Source of the DNA: 34-65-8 sp046294735
GTDB taxonomy: Bacteria > Pseudomonadota > Alphaproteobacteria > Sphingomonadales > Sphingomonadaceae
Reading direction: 5' to 3'
Assembly (NCBI GenBank): GCA_046294735.1
Contig: JBKBKB010000009.1
Coordinates: forward strand, 1 to 16,320
DNA length: 16,320 nucleotides
Part shown: positions 1 to 7,891 of the stretch, one piece after another
How the letters are laid out: the number at the start of each line of letters is the position of its first letter
Position numbering within the stretch: position 1 is the stretch's first letter
Notes under the pieces: model-generated
Database searches by the model: none
What the model saw: only the letters and a program-made list of their open reading frames with translations
What the model was told of the DNA's origin: nothing
Translations under genes and position numbers: made by a program

Positions 1-3000
1 CGCTGGCAGTTCGAGCGGCTTCGTTCTGGCGCAGCAGCGGGCGGGCTGCATCGCCGATGAGCGAGAAACCTCCCCAGTAATAGGGATGCGATGTCAGCGG
101 ATCGTTCATCAACTGCACTCGCGAACGCCCCAGCGCATCGCCGATCGACGCTGCACGCCCTTCCCGGAACATCTGCGAAATCAGGCGTTCGGTCGCATTG
201 TAGTCATCCGGTGCAGGCCAGTGGCTCGCCATAACGGCCCGCCCACCCGCACCGATGAAAGCGCGCACCAGCCCGTCGAGCGAGGTGCCCCCGCCGCTGC
301 CCACCCCGGCAGCGCGGGTCACTTCGATACTGGCCTCGCCAGCGGTATCGCAAGCCGACAGGATCACGATATCGGCATCGAGATTGAGATCGAAAATCTC
401 CTCGAACGACAGCAGACCATCCGAGCCATCCGCGCCGAACGAGGTCAAGAGCGCCGGGCGCGCTGGGCAGCCGGGTTCGGGCGGCGTGACCAGACCATGG
501 GTTGCAAAGTGCAGCACCCGGAACTGGTCGAGATCGGTCCGCGCAGTGATCGCAGTGTCGGTGAACCCCGCGCGGGTTATTACCTGCGAACCGGCATCGC
601 CGATCAGGTCGCGCGCTGCGCGCAGTTCCGCATCGTCGATCGGCTGATTCCAGATTCCGGCGTTCCAGCCGCAGCGGTTGCTGCCACCGGCAATCACCGC
701 CCGCGCCTGCGGCGGCGGCTCCGCGCCGATCGGTTCGTTGGTGCCGAGGCCGAGGTATTCATGGCTGGCACGCGATGTTGCGGCCTTGCGGGCATCAACG
801 AACGACTGGGCCGAAACCGCTGTGCTGATCTGCCGGTCTCCGCCCAGCCAAGCGGTGCCGGTGAAGTCGTATTCGTCTCCCCCGGCTGCGACACGGGCAT
901 TGTAGCGCGCAACCGAGTCGGCATCAGCCACCAGAATATCGACCGGCAGACGCAGCAGCGCTCCATCCGGCTCGAACACCAGGTGGGAAACGGCACCAAG
1001 GTCGGCGGCGACCGGCGCAAACAACTGGGCGAACAGGCGGTGGGCGGCAGCTATATCATAAGGGTAGGTAACAAACTGCCCGCTCTCGAACAGCGATATC
1101 GACGCCCGCAGCATGTCGACTTCGAAATCGAGATCGCGCTCGTCCATCTCGACCCGCCAGGCGCGCGGGCCGCGGGAATCGACCCAGAACATAAAGATGT
1201 CGCTGCCCACCAGCACAAACTTGGCATAGGCTTCCCCCGGGCCGAGCACCGCGCGGAACTCGTCCAGTTCGAGTGCACGCGGAGCAACGACCCGGTACTC
1301 GGGGAAGTCGTTTAGCCGCACCTGCATCCGCTGCTGCTGTTGCTCCAGCACTTCGACCAGCCCGGCCAGTTCCAGCATGGCGGCCTGGCTGCCCGCCCCT
1401 TGCTCCGCCCGCGCTGCGGTTTCGTAACGGATCCGGGCACGCTCGATATCGCGGCCCAGATCGATCGACTGGCGGAACAGCCGTGCCCCGTCGTCGGAAC
1501 GGGCGCTGAGCTGGCGGGCCAGCACCGCCTGGGTTTCCGCCACACCAGGCCGGACCAGAATCTGGCTTGCCTTGAAAAAGTCCTGCGCAGCCGCAGGGTC
1601 ACTGTCCACCCGGCCCGCCAACAGGCGGAAATACGGGGACAGGCGATTGGCAAATCCGGTCGCGGCATTGCGGGTGCCGACCGAGCGTTGGACCACCCCG
1701 CGATAAAGCGCCAGGCCTTCGGCTTCGCGCCCGCTGCGCAGCATTAGTTCGCCCAGGCGCGCCTCCATCGCGCTCACCGCGCGGCGTTCGGGATACTGGG
1801 CCTGAAGAATGGCCAGCCCGTTGCGGAGGTAAGTCTCGGCTAGCGCGGGATTACCCTGCGCTTCGGCAATGGTCGCCAGTTCACCGAGAACCTGCGCGCG
1901 CAGCCGCGTGATCGAGGTTACCCGCCCGTTGCGCACTGCTGTCGCGCGGTTGTATGCATCGAGCAGGGCCACCCGCGCGCCCGCAAAATCGCCACTCATC
2001 CTCTGCGCCGTGCCGCGCAGTTGCAACGCCTGCGCGTCGATGATCTCGGCGCGTTCTTCGGGCGACAGGCGCAGTTCGTCGACAAAGCCGAGTGCACCGG
2101 CGGCATCGCCGTTGAGCCGGGCCGACAGAGGGCGGTTGATGGCCAGCCGCCCCTCGAGTTCCTCGGCGCCGACCAGCGTTCCGCTCAGCCCCTGCGCCAG
2201 CCGTGCCAGTGCAGCTTCGTTCTGGCCCTGGTTGAGCAAATGGATCGCTTCGAAATTACGCTGCAACCGCTCCGCTACCGGGTCACCCGCAGTCTTGCCG
2301 CGGGCTTCGACGAACAGCCGATCCGCCTCTGCAATTTCGCCCAGATTGCTCTTCTGAAGGGCCCGGTTGACCAGGAATTCGCCGGGATTGATCCCGCTTT
2401 CCTCATCCCCTTCAAGCCGCTGCTGGAGCGTTTCGAAATAGGCTGCTGCCTCGGCATACTCCCCGCCGAGGTTGCGCCGGTAACCTTCAGCCAGCGCCTG
2501 ATCCGGCTTCAGCGTTTCGGCCTGTACCCGGGCGAATGCGAGCGGATCGGCGACCGAGGTGGAGGCCACGTCGATCGTGCCACTGGCAATCGCATTGTCA
2601 ATGACGGATCGCAGGGCGAGTGCGGTCGCGCTGTCATAGGCGGCAAACCCGTCCGCCACCCAAGTGATGGCCCCGCGTTGCTCCACCCTTGTCGTCCAGG
2701 CGAGGTCGGTTCCCACCACCCGGCAGGTGCCGGTGCTGCATTCAATCGCTTCGCGCCGGTCGGCGACCACCTGCTGTGCTGGGTCACCGGCGAGATTGCG
2801 GAAGGCATAGACCTGCGCCACCGGCAGGGCGGAATCGCGGCAAACGACGGCCCAGCGCCGGTCGAACGGAGATTGACGCACCGGATTGCCGACACTGCGA
2901 TCCTGCACCTGGCACAGGATGCCTTCGCTGTTGCCGATCGGAAAGCTATCGCGCAGCAGCACAGGGCGTTGCTGTGCCGCAAGCGGCGCTGCCAGTGCGC

Positions 3001-3040
3001 TGGACAGCATCAGGACGGCGAAGGCAGTGCTTCGAACCAT
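1..3040 (-). CDS. Exported TPR-CHAT domain (caspase-like) protein, C-terminus beyond window
   Basis: An open frame of 1013 codons runs off base 1 with no stop. Residues 1-22 look like a Sec signal peptide (MVRSTAFAVLMLSSALAAP, then LAAQ), so the protein is probably periplasmic or surface-exposed. Residues about 185-570 are alpha-helical and TPR-like. Residues about 600-1005 match a CHAT domain: HFATHG carries the presumed catalytic His848, ILSACDTAG carries Cys897, and a Y-Y-W-G-G-F-S-L-I-G-D signature lies near residue 990. CHAT domains are caspase-clan peptidases, and both dyad residues are present, so activity is plausible; the substrate is unknown. ATG at 3040 sits 9 bases after an AAAGGGG ribosome binding site; an in-frame ATG at 3049 is also possible. 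The gene follows the nitroreductase on the same strand after 141 bases in which I see no clear promoter. At most a short tail is missing. Confidence 0.9.
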   Translation of the reverse strand, partial: MVRSTAFAVLMLSSALAAPLAAQQRPVLLRDSFPIGNSEGILCQVQDRSVGNPVRQSPFDRRWAVVCRDSALPVAQVYAFRNLAGDPAQQVVADRREAIECSTGTCRVVGTDLAWTTRVEQRGAITWVADGFAAYDSATALALRSVIDNAIASGTIDVASTSVADPLAFARVQAETLKPDQALAEGYRRNLGGEYAEAAAYFETLQQRLEGDEESGINPGEFLVNRALQKSNLGEIAEADRLFVEARGKTAGDPVAERLQRNFEAIHLLNQGQNEAALARLAQGLSGTLVGAEELEGRLAINRPLSARLNGDAAGALGFVDELRLSPEERAEIIDAQALQLRGTAQRMSGDFAGARVALLDAYNRATAVRNGRVTSITRLRAQVLGELATIAEAQGNPALAETYLRNGLAILQAQYPERRAVSAMEARLGELMLRSGREAEGLALYRGVVQRSVGTRNAATGFANRLSPYFRLLAGRVDSDPAAAQDFFKASQILVRPGVAETQAVLARQLSARSDDGARLFRQSIDLGRDIERARIRYETAARAEQGAGSQAAMLELAGLVEVLEQQQQRMQVRLNDFPEYRVVAPRALELDEFRAVLGPGEAYAKFVLVGSDIFMFWVDSRGPRAWRVEMDERDLDFEVDMLRASISLFESGQFVTYPYDIAAAHRLFAQLFAPVAADLGAVSHLVFEPDGALLRLPVDILVADADSVARYNARVAAGGDEYDFTGTAWLGGDRQISTAVSAQSFVDARKAATSRASHEYLGLGTNEPIGAEPPPQARAVIAGGSNRCGWNAGIWNQPIDDAELRAARDLIGDAGSQVITRAGFTDTAITARTDLDQFRVLHFATHGLVTPPEPGCPARPALLTSFGADGSDGLLSFEEIFDLNLDADIVILSACDTAGEASIEVTRAAGVGSGGGTSLDGLVRAFIGAGGRAVMASHWPAPDDYNATERLISQMFREGRAASIGDALGRSRVQLMNDPLTSHPYYWGGFSLIGDAARPLLRQNEAARTAS

Positions 3041-3181
3041 GCCAGGCATCCCCTTTTCCCTCCGCACCGGGTTGGCGCGGCCCTCTGGTTGCGACCGTTT
3101 CTTGTTATCAGGCGCGAGAGATTAGGCGCGGCTCCGAGTCGCACCTAGGACAATTCGGACAGTAAACCGGTAACCGCCGGA

Positions 3182-3859
3182 TTAATCGCCCCATCCGCCC
3201 CATGTGATCGCCTCGCCCAGCGGCGCCCGGGCGACAGTGAAGGTGTTCACCGGGGCATCCGGATCGCGATAGCCGATGGCGACCCCGCAGAAGAACGTGT
3301 GATCATCCGGGATCGCCACCACTTCACGGATCTGCTTCGAATAGACCGCCCAGGCTTCCTGAAAGCAGGTGTCGAGCCCCTCCTCCCGGCACAGCAGGCC
3401 GATCGTCTGGAGCCACATGCCAATGTCCGACCACTGCGGCGGGCCCATGTACTTCGGCGTGTGGACCAGCATCAGAACAGGCGCGCCGAAGGCCTGGAAA
3501 TTGCGCGCGAACCACATCAGGCGGCCGGTCTTGTTGTCCTTCGGGATATCGAGCGCCCCGTACATGGCTTCCCCCACCCCGCGCCGGCGCAATTCATAGG
3601 CACCGTCAAGTTCGGGCGGGTAAACATTGTATTCCGGGGCAAAAGCCTCGCGCCCCCTGGGCAGGTCCTGCGCCACCCGCGCGAACAGGCGCTGGAGCGG
3701 ATCGCCGGTCAGGACAATGCCATGCCACGGCTGTGTGTTCCCGCCCGAGGGGGAACGCTGCGCCTTTTCGAGAATGCGGGTCAACGTCTCGCGCTTGACG
3801 GGCGTGTCGAGGAAAGCGCGCACGGAGCGGCGGGTGTGGACGGCTTCGGTGACGTTCAT
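3182..3859 (-). CDS. Nitroreductase family protein (FMN-dependent oxidoreductase)
   Basis: A 225-residue protein of usual nitroreductase length. Visible family features are the N-terminal R-R-S-V-R-A-F motif (residues 10-16), expected to contact the FMN phosphate, then S-P-S-G-G-N-T-Q-P-W (36-45), and a C-terminal V-A-I-G-Y-R-D segment. Members are cytosolic FMN enzymes that use NAD(P)H to reduce nitroaromatics, quinones or similar acceptors; the physiological substrate cannot be read from sequence. The start is placed at ATG 3859 because AAGGGG lies 5 bases upstream; the frame stays open to an ATG at 3916, but that start would overlap parE and add 19 residues without family similarity. The ribosome binding site touches the parE stop codon (TGAAGGGG), so translation may be coupled to the toxin-antitoxin unit upstream. 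Confidence 0.9.
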   Translation of the reverse strand: MNVTEAVHTRRSVRAFLDTPVKRETLTRILEKAQRSPSGGNTQPWHGIVLTGDPLQRLFARVAQDLPRGREAFAPEYNVYPPELDGAYELRRRGVGEAMYGALDIPKDNKTGRLMWFARNFQAFGAPVLMLVHTPKYMGPPQWSDIGMWLQTIGLLCREEGLDTCFQEAWAVYSKQIREVVAIPDDHTFFCGVAIGYRDPDAPVNTFTVARAPLGEAITWGGWGD

Positions 3860-3869
3860 GCTGGCCCCT

Positions 3870-4154
3870 TCAAAGCAGATTGGGAATGTCTCGTGCACTG
3901 TGGAAAACCCGGACAATCTCTACATGATCGCCAGCAACGCGAAAAAGGATGACATACGGTCGATGCAGGGCCGAGCGCAGATCAGGATGCCATTCTTCCC
4001 GCGCGGGGAACGACAAGGGACGCTCGGCAACTATGCGGAACCTAGTTGTCAGTTCATCGATGAAAGTCAGCGCTCTCGACGGATTATCCTGGGCAATATG
4101 GCGACCGATGTCGACAAGGTCCCGCCGCGCCTCGTCGGAAACGCGGTATTTCAT
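3870..4154 (-). CDS. parE: ParE/RelE-superfamily type II toxin
   Basis: A 94-residue protein with the compact ParE/RelE layout: an N-terminal strand (M-K-Y-R-V-S-D-E-A), a helical hairpin (R-R-D-L-V-D-I-G-R-H-I-A, then P-S-R-A-L-T-F-I-D-E-L), a middle R-P-L-S-F segment, and C-terminal strands with Y-V-I-L-F-R-V and V-E-I-V-R-V-F-H-S-A-R-D-I. The R-V-F-H-S-A-R-D ending is typical of ParE-like toxins. ParE proteins poison DNA gyrase and RelE proteins cleave mRNA on the ribosome; sequence alone does not settle which target applies, although the ending and the partner favour ParE. The start overlaps the antitoxin stop in an ATGA junction, the classic antitoxin-first coupling. It appears full length with no frameshift. 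Confidence 0.88.
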   Translation of the reverse strand: MKYRVSDEARRDLVDIGRHIAQDNPSRALTFIDELTTRFRIVAERPLSFPAREEWHPDLRSALHRPYVILFRVAGDHVEIVRVFHSARDIPNLL

Positions 4155-4438
4155 GCAGCTTCGTCGTGGGTCTGTTCTTGCACCATCTTCGCGACATACT
4201 CGCGCAGTTCCCGCATCACGGTCTCACCGTCATGGAAGGGGCCAGCCAGCCCCTTTTCAATCTCGGCCCGAAATGTGGAGAGCGCCGCTTCACGCTGCTC
4301 TTGCTTATCGACCCACGCCCGGACCGCCTCGCGCACGATTTCGCTGGAAGTGGCGTAAGACCCCTCCTCTACCGCCGCGCGCAGCTTGGCCGCCATTTCG
4401 GCGGGCATGGTGACGGTGATGCGTTCGAGTTTGCTCAT
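4151..4438 (-). CDS. parD: ParD-like ribbon-helix-helix antitoxin
   Basis: A 95-residue protein. Residues 1-45 form a ribbon-helix-helix DNA-binding domain: the strand E-R-I-T-V-T-M-P, the first helix A-E-M-A-A-K-L-R-A-A-V-E-E-G, then the turn and second helix S-Y-A-T-S-S-E-I-V-R-E-A-V-R-A-W. The charged C-terminal part (about 46-95) would wrap and neutralise the toxin. The toxin follows immediately, sharing four bases. ATG 4438 is chosen because the protein then begins M-S-K-L-E-R-I-T-V as expected; an in-frame ATG at 4495 would add 19 unrelated residues. No good ribosome binding site precedes 4438, but a TATGAT box ends 12 bases upstream, so the mRNA may have a very short leader. Autorepression together with ParE is the usual control for the family. 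Confidence 0.88.
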   Translation of the reverse strand: MSKLERITVTMPAEMAAKLRAAVEEGSYATSSEIVREAVRAWVDKQEQREAALSTFRAEIEKGLAGPFHDGETVMRELREYVAKMVQEQTHDEAA

Positions 4439-4450
4439 GCGTGTGCAAAT

Positions 4451-4481
4451 ATCATACTTTGTGTGATTGGGGCAAATCGCA
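4451..4481 (-). promoter_or_regulatory. Candidate parDE promoter and operator
   Basis: On the minus strand a TATGAT hexamer (4456-4451) close to the sigma70 -10 consensus ends 12 bases before the parD start. Just upstream, 4462-4481 holds an imperfect inverted repeat (TGCGATT, 6-base spacer, AATCACA; one mismatched pair). No convincing -35 is seen at 17 bases. A dyad overlapping the promoter is where a ribbon-helix-helix antitoxin would bind to repress its own operon. A repeat this short can occur by chance, so the placement is the main argument. Confidence 0.35.
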
Positions 4482-4513
4482 TGTGGACGCACCAAGCAGG
4501 TGCTGACCTCGTA

Positions 4514-5299
4514 TCAGTCCTTTTCGCCTTTCTTGCTCTCGAAAAATGCAAGCAGCTGCTCCTTTGCCTCATGTGAGGTCTGGCTTAACCAGCGCGAGGA
4601 CTCCTTCCCAGCGTTTTGCAATGCGACGCCGACTGTCTGGCCGTATTCCCCGCTCACTGCGGCACCAGCATAAATAGAGGCCCCCACTGCTGATGCGGCA
4701 TCAATCGCCATTTTGCTCGCCTGATGCGCAATCAGAACGGCTCTATCGCTTACCGACATTGTGATATCGGCAATCGATCGACCAAACATGGACGCATATT
4801 CGGTCACGAATTGCCGTAGGGAGCGCATGGTATCGCTGTTCAGAAGCTTGGTCAGGCTCACTTCCACATAGGAAATCAGCGATTTGATAAGTTCGATCCC
4901 GACACCCAGGCCATCCTGCAACTTGCCGAGATAGCGCGCCCGCTCTTCTTCGCTCAGCGCATGATAGCCATAAAAAAGCGCGCCGATAGCCGCGCAGGTC
5001 GCCGCTGTGGGGTTGGTGAATGTCGCCGCGCTGCCAACCATCATGGCCGCATCAAGGGTGTTGCCGAGCATCAACTGACCAGCCACAATCACCGCTGTGG
5101 AAGCCATGTAGCCGATGCCATAACCCGCTGTCAGACCGTCGAGCACCACTCCCGTCTGCGCAACCACGGCGATTTCCGAGGCCTTCAGATGCGCAATGTG
5201 GCTTGCGAAAAACATGTTGAGGGTGGCGGGGCCAAAAACCGTTTGGCCATATGCCTTCGCCAACCCGATCACCATCGGTGCAACAACGTTTCCAAGCAT
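4514..5299 (-). CDS. Unrecognised hydrophobic protein translationally coupled to cobT
   Basis: I do not recognise this 261-residue protein. The N-terminal half (about 1-120) is rich in Gly, Ala, Val and Met, with hydrophobic stretches near 1-30, 45-78 and 82-112 and small-xxx-small patterns, suggesting membrane insertion or helix packing. A charged segment (E-E-E-R-A-R-Y, about 117-123) precedes an amphipathic helical C-terminal half ending in a Lys/Glu-rich tail. No signal peptide, enzyme motif or metal-site pattern is evident. ATG 5299 is 3 bases after the cobT stop, and a strong GGAGGAGAGG purine run inside the end of cobT serves as ribosome binding site, so the coupling looks real. G+C is clearly lower than in cobT or fsa (about 50% in a sampled line), which suggests recent acquisition. 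Membrane accessory protein, pore-forming toxin and phage-derived protein are all possible; none is shown. Confidence 0.7.
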   Translation of the reverse strand: MLGNVVAPMVIGLAKAYGQTVFGPATLNMFFASHIAHLKASEIAVVAQTGVVLDGLTAGYGIGYMASTAVIVAGQLMLGNTLDAAMMVGSAATFTNPTAATCAAIGALFYGYHALSEEERARYLGKLQDGLGVGIELIKSLISYVEVSLTKLLNSDTMRSLRQFVTEYASMFGRSIADITMSVSDRAVLIAHQASKMAIDAASAVGASIYAGAAVSGEYGQTVGVALQNAGKESSRWLSQTSHEAKEQLLAFFESKKGEKD

Positions 5300-5302
5300 A
5301 AG

Positions 5303-7138
5303 CTAGCCTCTCCTCCCGCCCTTCTCATCCTCGAACAACTCCGCCAGCTGCTCCATGATCGTGCCGCCGAGTTGCTCGACATCCATGATCGTCACCGCGC
5401 GACGGTAATAGCGCGTGACATCGTGCCCGATCCCGATGGCGACCAGCTGCACCGGCGAAACCTTTTCGATCCATTCGATCACGCCGCGCAGGTGCGCCTC
5501 CAGATAGCCCGCACTGTTCACCGACAGGGTCGAATCGTCCACCGGAGCGCCGTCTGAAATCACCATCAAGATCCGACGGTCTTCGGTCCGGCCCAGCAGG
5601 CGCTGGTGCGCCCACAGCAGCGCCTCGCCGTCGATGTTTTCCTTCAGCAGCCCCTCGCGCATCATCAGCCCGAGGTTGCGGCGCGCGCGGCGCCAGGGCT
5701 CATCGGCCTTCTTGTAGATGATGTGGCGCAGATCGTTAAGGCGCCCGGGCTGCGGCGGCTTGCCATCGGCCAGCCAGGCCTCGCGGCTCTGCCCGCCCTT
5801 CCACGCGCGGGTGGTGAAGCCGAGAATCTCGGTCTTGACCCCGCACCGCTCCAGCGTGCGGGCAAGGATGTCGGCGCTGATCGCGGCAATGCTGATCGGC
5901 CGCCCGCGCATCGAGCCGGAATTGTCGATCAACAGGGTGACCACGGTGTCCTTGAAATCCTGGTCACGCTCGACCTTGTAGCTCAGCGACTGGCCGGGGC
6001 TGATCACCACCCGGGCGAGCCGCGCGGCATCGAGTAGGCCCTCTTCCTGGTCGAAATCCCAGCTGCGGTTCTGCTGCGCCATCAGCCGCCGCTGGAGGCG
6101 GTTGGCGAGCCGGGTGACGATCGACTGCAGGCCGGTGAGCTGGCTGTCGAGATAGGCGCGCAGGCGATCCAGTTCTTCGCTGTCGCACAGCTCCGAAGCA
6201 TCGACCACTTCATCGAACCGGTCGGTGAAGTATTTGTATTCGAAATCGCCCGGAATATCGGTCCACGGGCGGTTCGGGCGGACCGGCAGCATGCCATCCT
6301 CGCCCTCCTCCCCCTGTTCGCCTTCGGCCATGTCAGTCGAGGATTCCATCTCGGCCTGGCTGTCGCTGTCCCCGTCCCCTTCGGCCGTTTCCCCGGCCAT
6401 CTCGGTGGTCTGGGGTTCATTGCCGTCGGACTGGTCCTCGCCCTCGTCCTGCTGCTCGTCCTGGCCTTCGTCCTCGTCGCCGTCATCCTCGTCGGCGGAG
6501 CCGTCATCATCAGGCCGGGTTAGCTCGAGGTGCTGCAACATGTCGAGCGCAAGCGACTGGAATGCCTTCTGATTGTCGATCGAAAGGGCCAGTGCATCGA
6601 AGTCTCCTGCGATGCGGGCCTCGATGAACGCGCGCACCATATCGACCCCGGCCTTTGCCCGATCCGGCACTGGCGCACCGGTCAGCGCTTCACGCAGCAT
6701 CAGGGCCAGCGCGGTCTGCAGCGGAACCTCGCCTTCGCCCTGCGCCCGGGTGATCGGATCGGTCGCCGTGCGCAGCTCGACCGCCGCGTCAAGGTTGCCG
6801 CGCATCCCGCTGAAATTGTTGGCGCCCAGGGCCTCGTAGCGGACCTGCTCGACGGCATCGTAACAGGCCCGGGCGACCGGTTCGCTCGGCGCATTGCGGT
6901 CGTGCAGACCGGCGTTGTGGTGCCGGAGCCGCAGGGAAAAGCTGTCGGCAAAGCCGCGCGCCTCGGTCGCCTGTTCCGGCGGCAGCGCCCGCCCCGGCAG
7001 TGGCACGCGGAAATTGGTGCCCGCAGCGCTCGGCGCGTCCGCGCTCCACGCAACCTCGACCTCGGGCTCGCGCGCGACCGCTCTCGCCGTCACCGTCAAC
7101 GCCTGCTTGAACAGTTCAAGAGGGGTCTTGTCGGACAC
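5303..7138 (-). CDS. cobT: Cobaltochelatase subunit CobT (VWA/MIDAS protein)
   Basis: A 611-residue protein with the CobT layout: an N-terminal helical region (1-205), a very acidic Asp/Glu/Gln/Gly-rich linker (about 210-283), a conserved P-W-T-D-I-P segment, and a C-terminal von Willebrand A domain. The metal-ion-dependent adhesion site is visible as D405-N-S-G-S409 (DxSxS), with a later Asp in V-I-S-D529-G-A-P. With the AAA+ ATPase CobS, CobT powers cobalt insertion by CobN into hydrogenobyrinate a,c-diamide in aerobic vitamin B12 synthesis. Neither cobS nor cobN lies in the window. The start is a GTG 3 bases after the fsa stop, with only a weak ribosome binding site, suggesting coupling. 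CobT-like proteins can also pair with other AAA+ ATPases, but family similarity spans the whole length here. Confidence 0.93.
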   Translation of the reverse strand: MSDKTPLELFKQALTVTARAVAREPEVEVAWSADAPSAAGTNFRVPLPGRALPPEQATEARGFADSFSLRLRHHNAGLHDRNAPSEPVARACYDAVEQVRYEALGANNFSGMRGNLDAAVELRTATDPITRAQGEGEVPLQTALALMLREALTGAPVPDRAKAGVDMVRAFIEARIAGDFDALALSIDNQKAFQSLALDMLQHLELTRPDDDGSADEDDGDEDEGQDEQQDEGEDQSDGNEPQTTEMAGETAEGDGDSDSQAEMESSTDMAEGEQGEEGEDGMLPVRPNRPWTDIPGDFEYKYFTDRFDEVVDASELCDSEELDRLRAYLDSQLTGLQSIVTRLANRLQRRLMAQQNRSWDFDQEEGLLDAARLARVVISPGQSLSYKVERDQDFKDTVVTLLIDNSGSMRGRPISIAAISADILARTLERCGVKTEILGFTTRAWKGGQSREAWLADGKPPQPGRLNDLRHIIYKKADEPWRRARRNLGLMMREGLLKENIDGEALLWAHQRLLGRTEDRRILMVISDGAPVDDSTLSVNSAGYLEAHLRGVIEWIEKVSPVQLVAIGIGHDVTRYYRRAVTIMDVEQLGGTIMEQLAELFEDEKGGRRG

Positions 7139-7141
7139 GGG

Positions 7142-7795
7142 CTAGAGGATGCTCTGCCCGGTTTTCGCCCAGTCGGCCAGGAAGCCCTCGATACCCTTGT
7201 CGGTCAGCACATGCTTGAACAGGCTCTTGATGACGGCAGGCGGCGCGGTCATCACATCCGCTCCGATCCGCGCACTTTCCAGCACGTGGACTACGTGGCG
7301 CACGCTGGCGACGAGGATTTCGGTGGAAAAATCGTAGTTGTCATAGATCAGCCGGATGTCGCGGATCAGGTCCATCCCGTCGAAGCCGTTGTCGTCATGC
7401 CGGCCGACGAAGGGGCTGATGAAAGTTGCCCCTGCCTTGGCCGCGAGCAGCGCCTGGTTGGCGGAGAAGCACAGCGTGACGTTGACCATGGTGCCCTCAC
7501 CCGTCAGCGCCTTGCAAGTCTTCAGCCCGTCAATCGTCAGCGGCACCTTGATGCAGACGTTGTCCGCGATCTTGCGCAGGATTTCGGCCTCTTTCATCAT
7601 CGTCGCGTGGTCGAGCGCAACCACTTCGGCGGAAACCGGCCCGTCGACGATGCTGCAGATTTCCTTCGTCACTTCCATGAAGTCGCGGCCCGACTTGGCA
7701 ATCAGGCTGGGATTGGTGGTGACCCCGTCGAGCAGGCCGGTGGCGGCCAGATCCCTGATGTCGGCGATTTCGGCAGTGTCGACGAAGAATTTCAT
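7142..7795 (-). CDS. fsa: Fructose-6-phosphate aldolase (transaldolase-like, FSA/TalC type)
   Basis: A 217-residue protein, the normal length for the short transaldolase/FSA subfamily. It starts M-K-F-F-V-D-T-A and has the diagnostic D-G-V-T-T-N-P-S-L (23-31), then N-V-C-I-K-V-P-L-T with the Schiff-base lysine K83, N-V-T-L-C-F-S-A-N-Q-A, and I-S-P-F-V-G-R. FSA-type enzymes interconvert fructose 6-phosphate with dihydroxyacetone and glyceraldehyde 3-phosphate; bacterial relatives of this size can instead act as transaldolases in the pentose phosphate pathway, and sequence reading does not separate the two. The protein is cytosolic. ATG 7795 has GGAG 11 bases upstream. The gene is followed after 3 bases by cobT, with which it is probably co-transcribed. 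No frameshift or missing catalytic residue was seen. Confidence 0.93.
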   Translation of the reverse strand: MKFFVDTAEIADIRDLAATGLLDGVTTNPSLIAKSGRDFMEVTKEICSIVDGPVSAEVVALDHATMMKEAEILRKIADNVCIKVPLTIDGLKTCKALTGEGTMVNVTLCFSANQALLAAKAGATFISPFVGRHDDNGFDGMDLIRDIRLIYDNYDFSTEILVASVRHVVHVLESARIGADVMTAPPAVIKSLFKHVLTDKGIEGFLADWAKTGQSIL

Positions 7796-7891
7796 GGTGC
7801 AGTGGGCTCCGGAAGAGATCGATTCCCCGATGCTCTAACGAAGCCACGGCAGGGCCGCTAGCCCCGAACGCCAGTCAAACAGCGCAGGCCC

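Noticed and set aside
86..1315. A 409-codon plus-strand frame, with another at 2021-3148
   Set aside because: Both lie antisense to the CHAT gene, whose frame has the signal peptide and catalytic motifs. The plus-strand translations are low-complexity and match nothing.
1..3040. The TPR-CHAT gene as a type III-E CRISPR (Craspase) component
   Set aside because: The protein has an N-terminal signal peptide, and no repeats, spacers or Cas-like genes are seen in the window.
3164..3183. An inverted repeat (AAACCGG, 6-base spacer, CCGGATT) as a terminator after the nitroreductase
   Set aside because: The stem is short with one mismatch, overlaps the stop codon, and has no real U-tract on the minus strand, so it is too weak to call.
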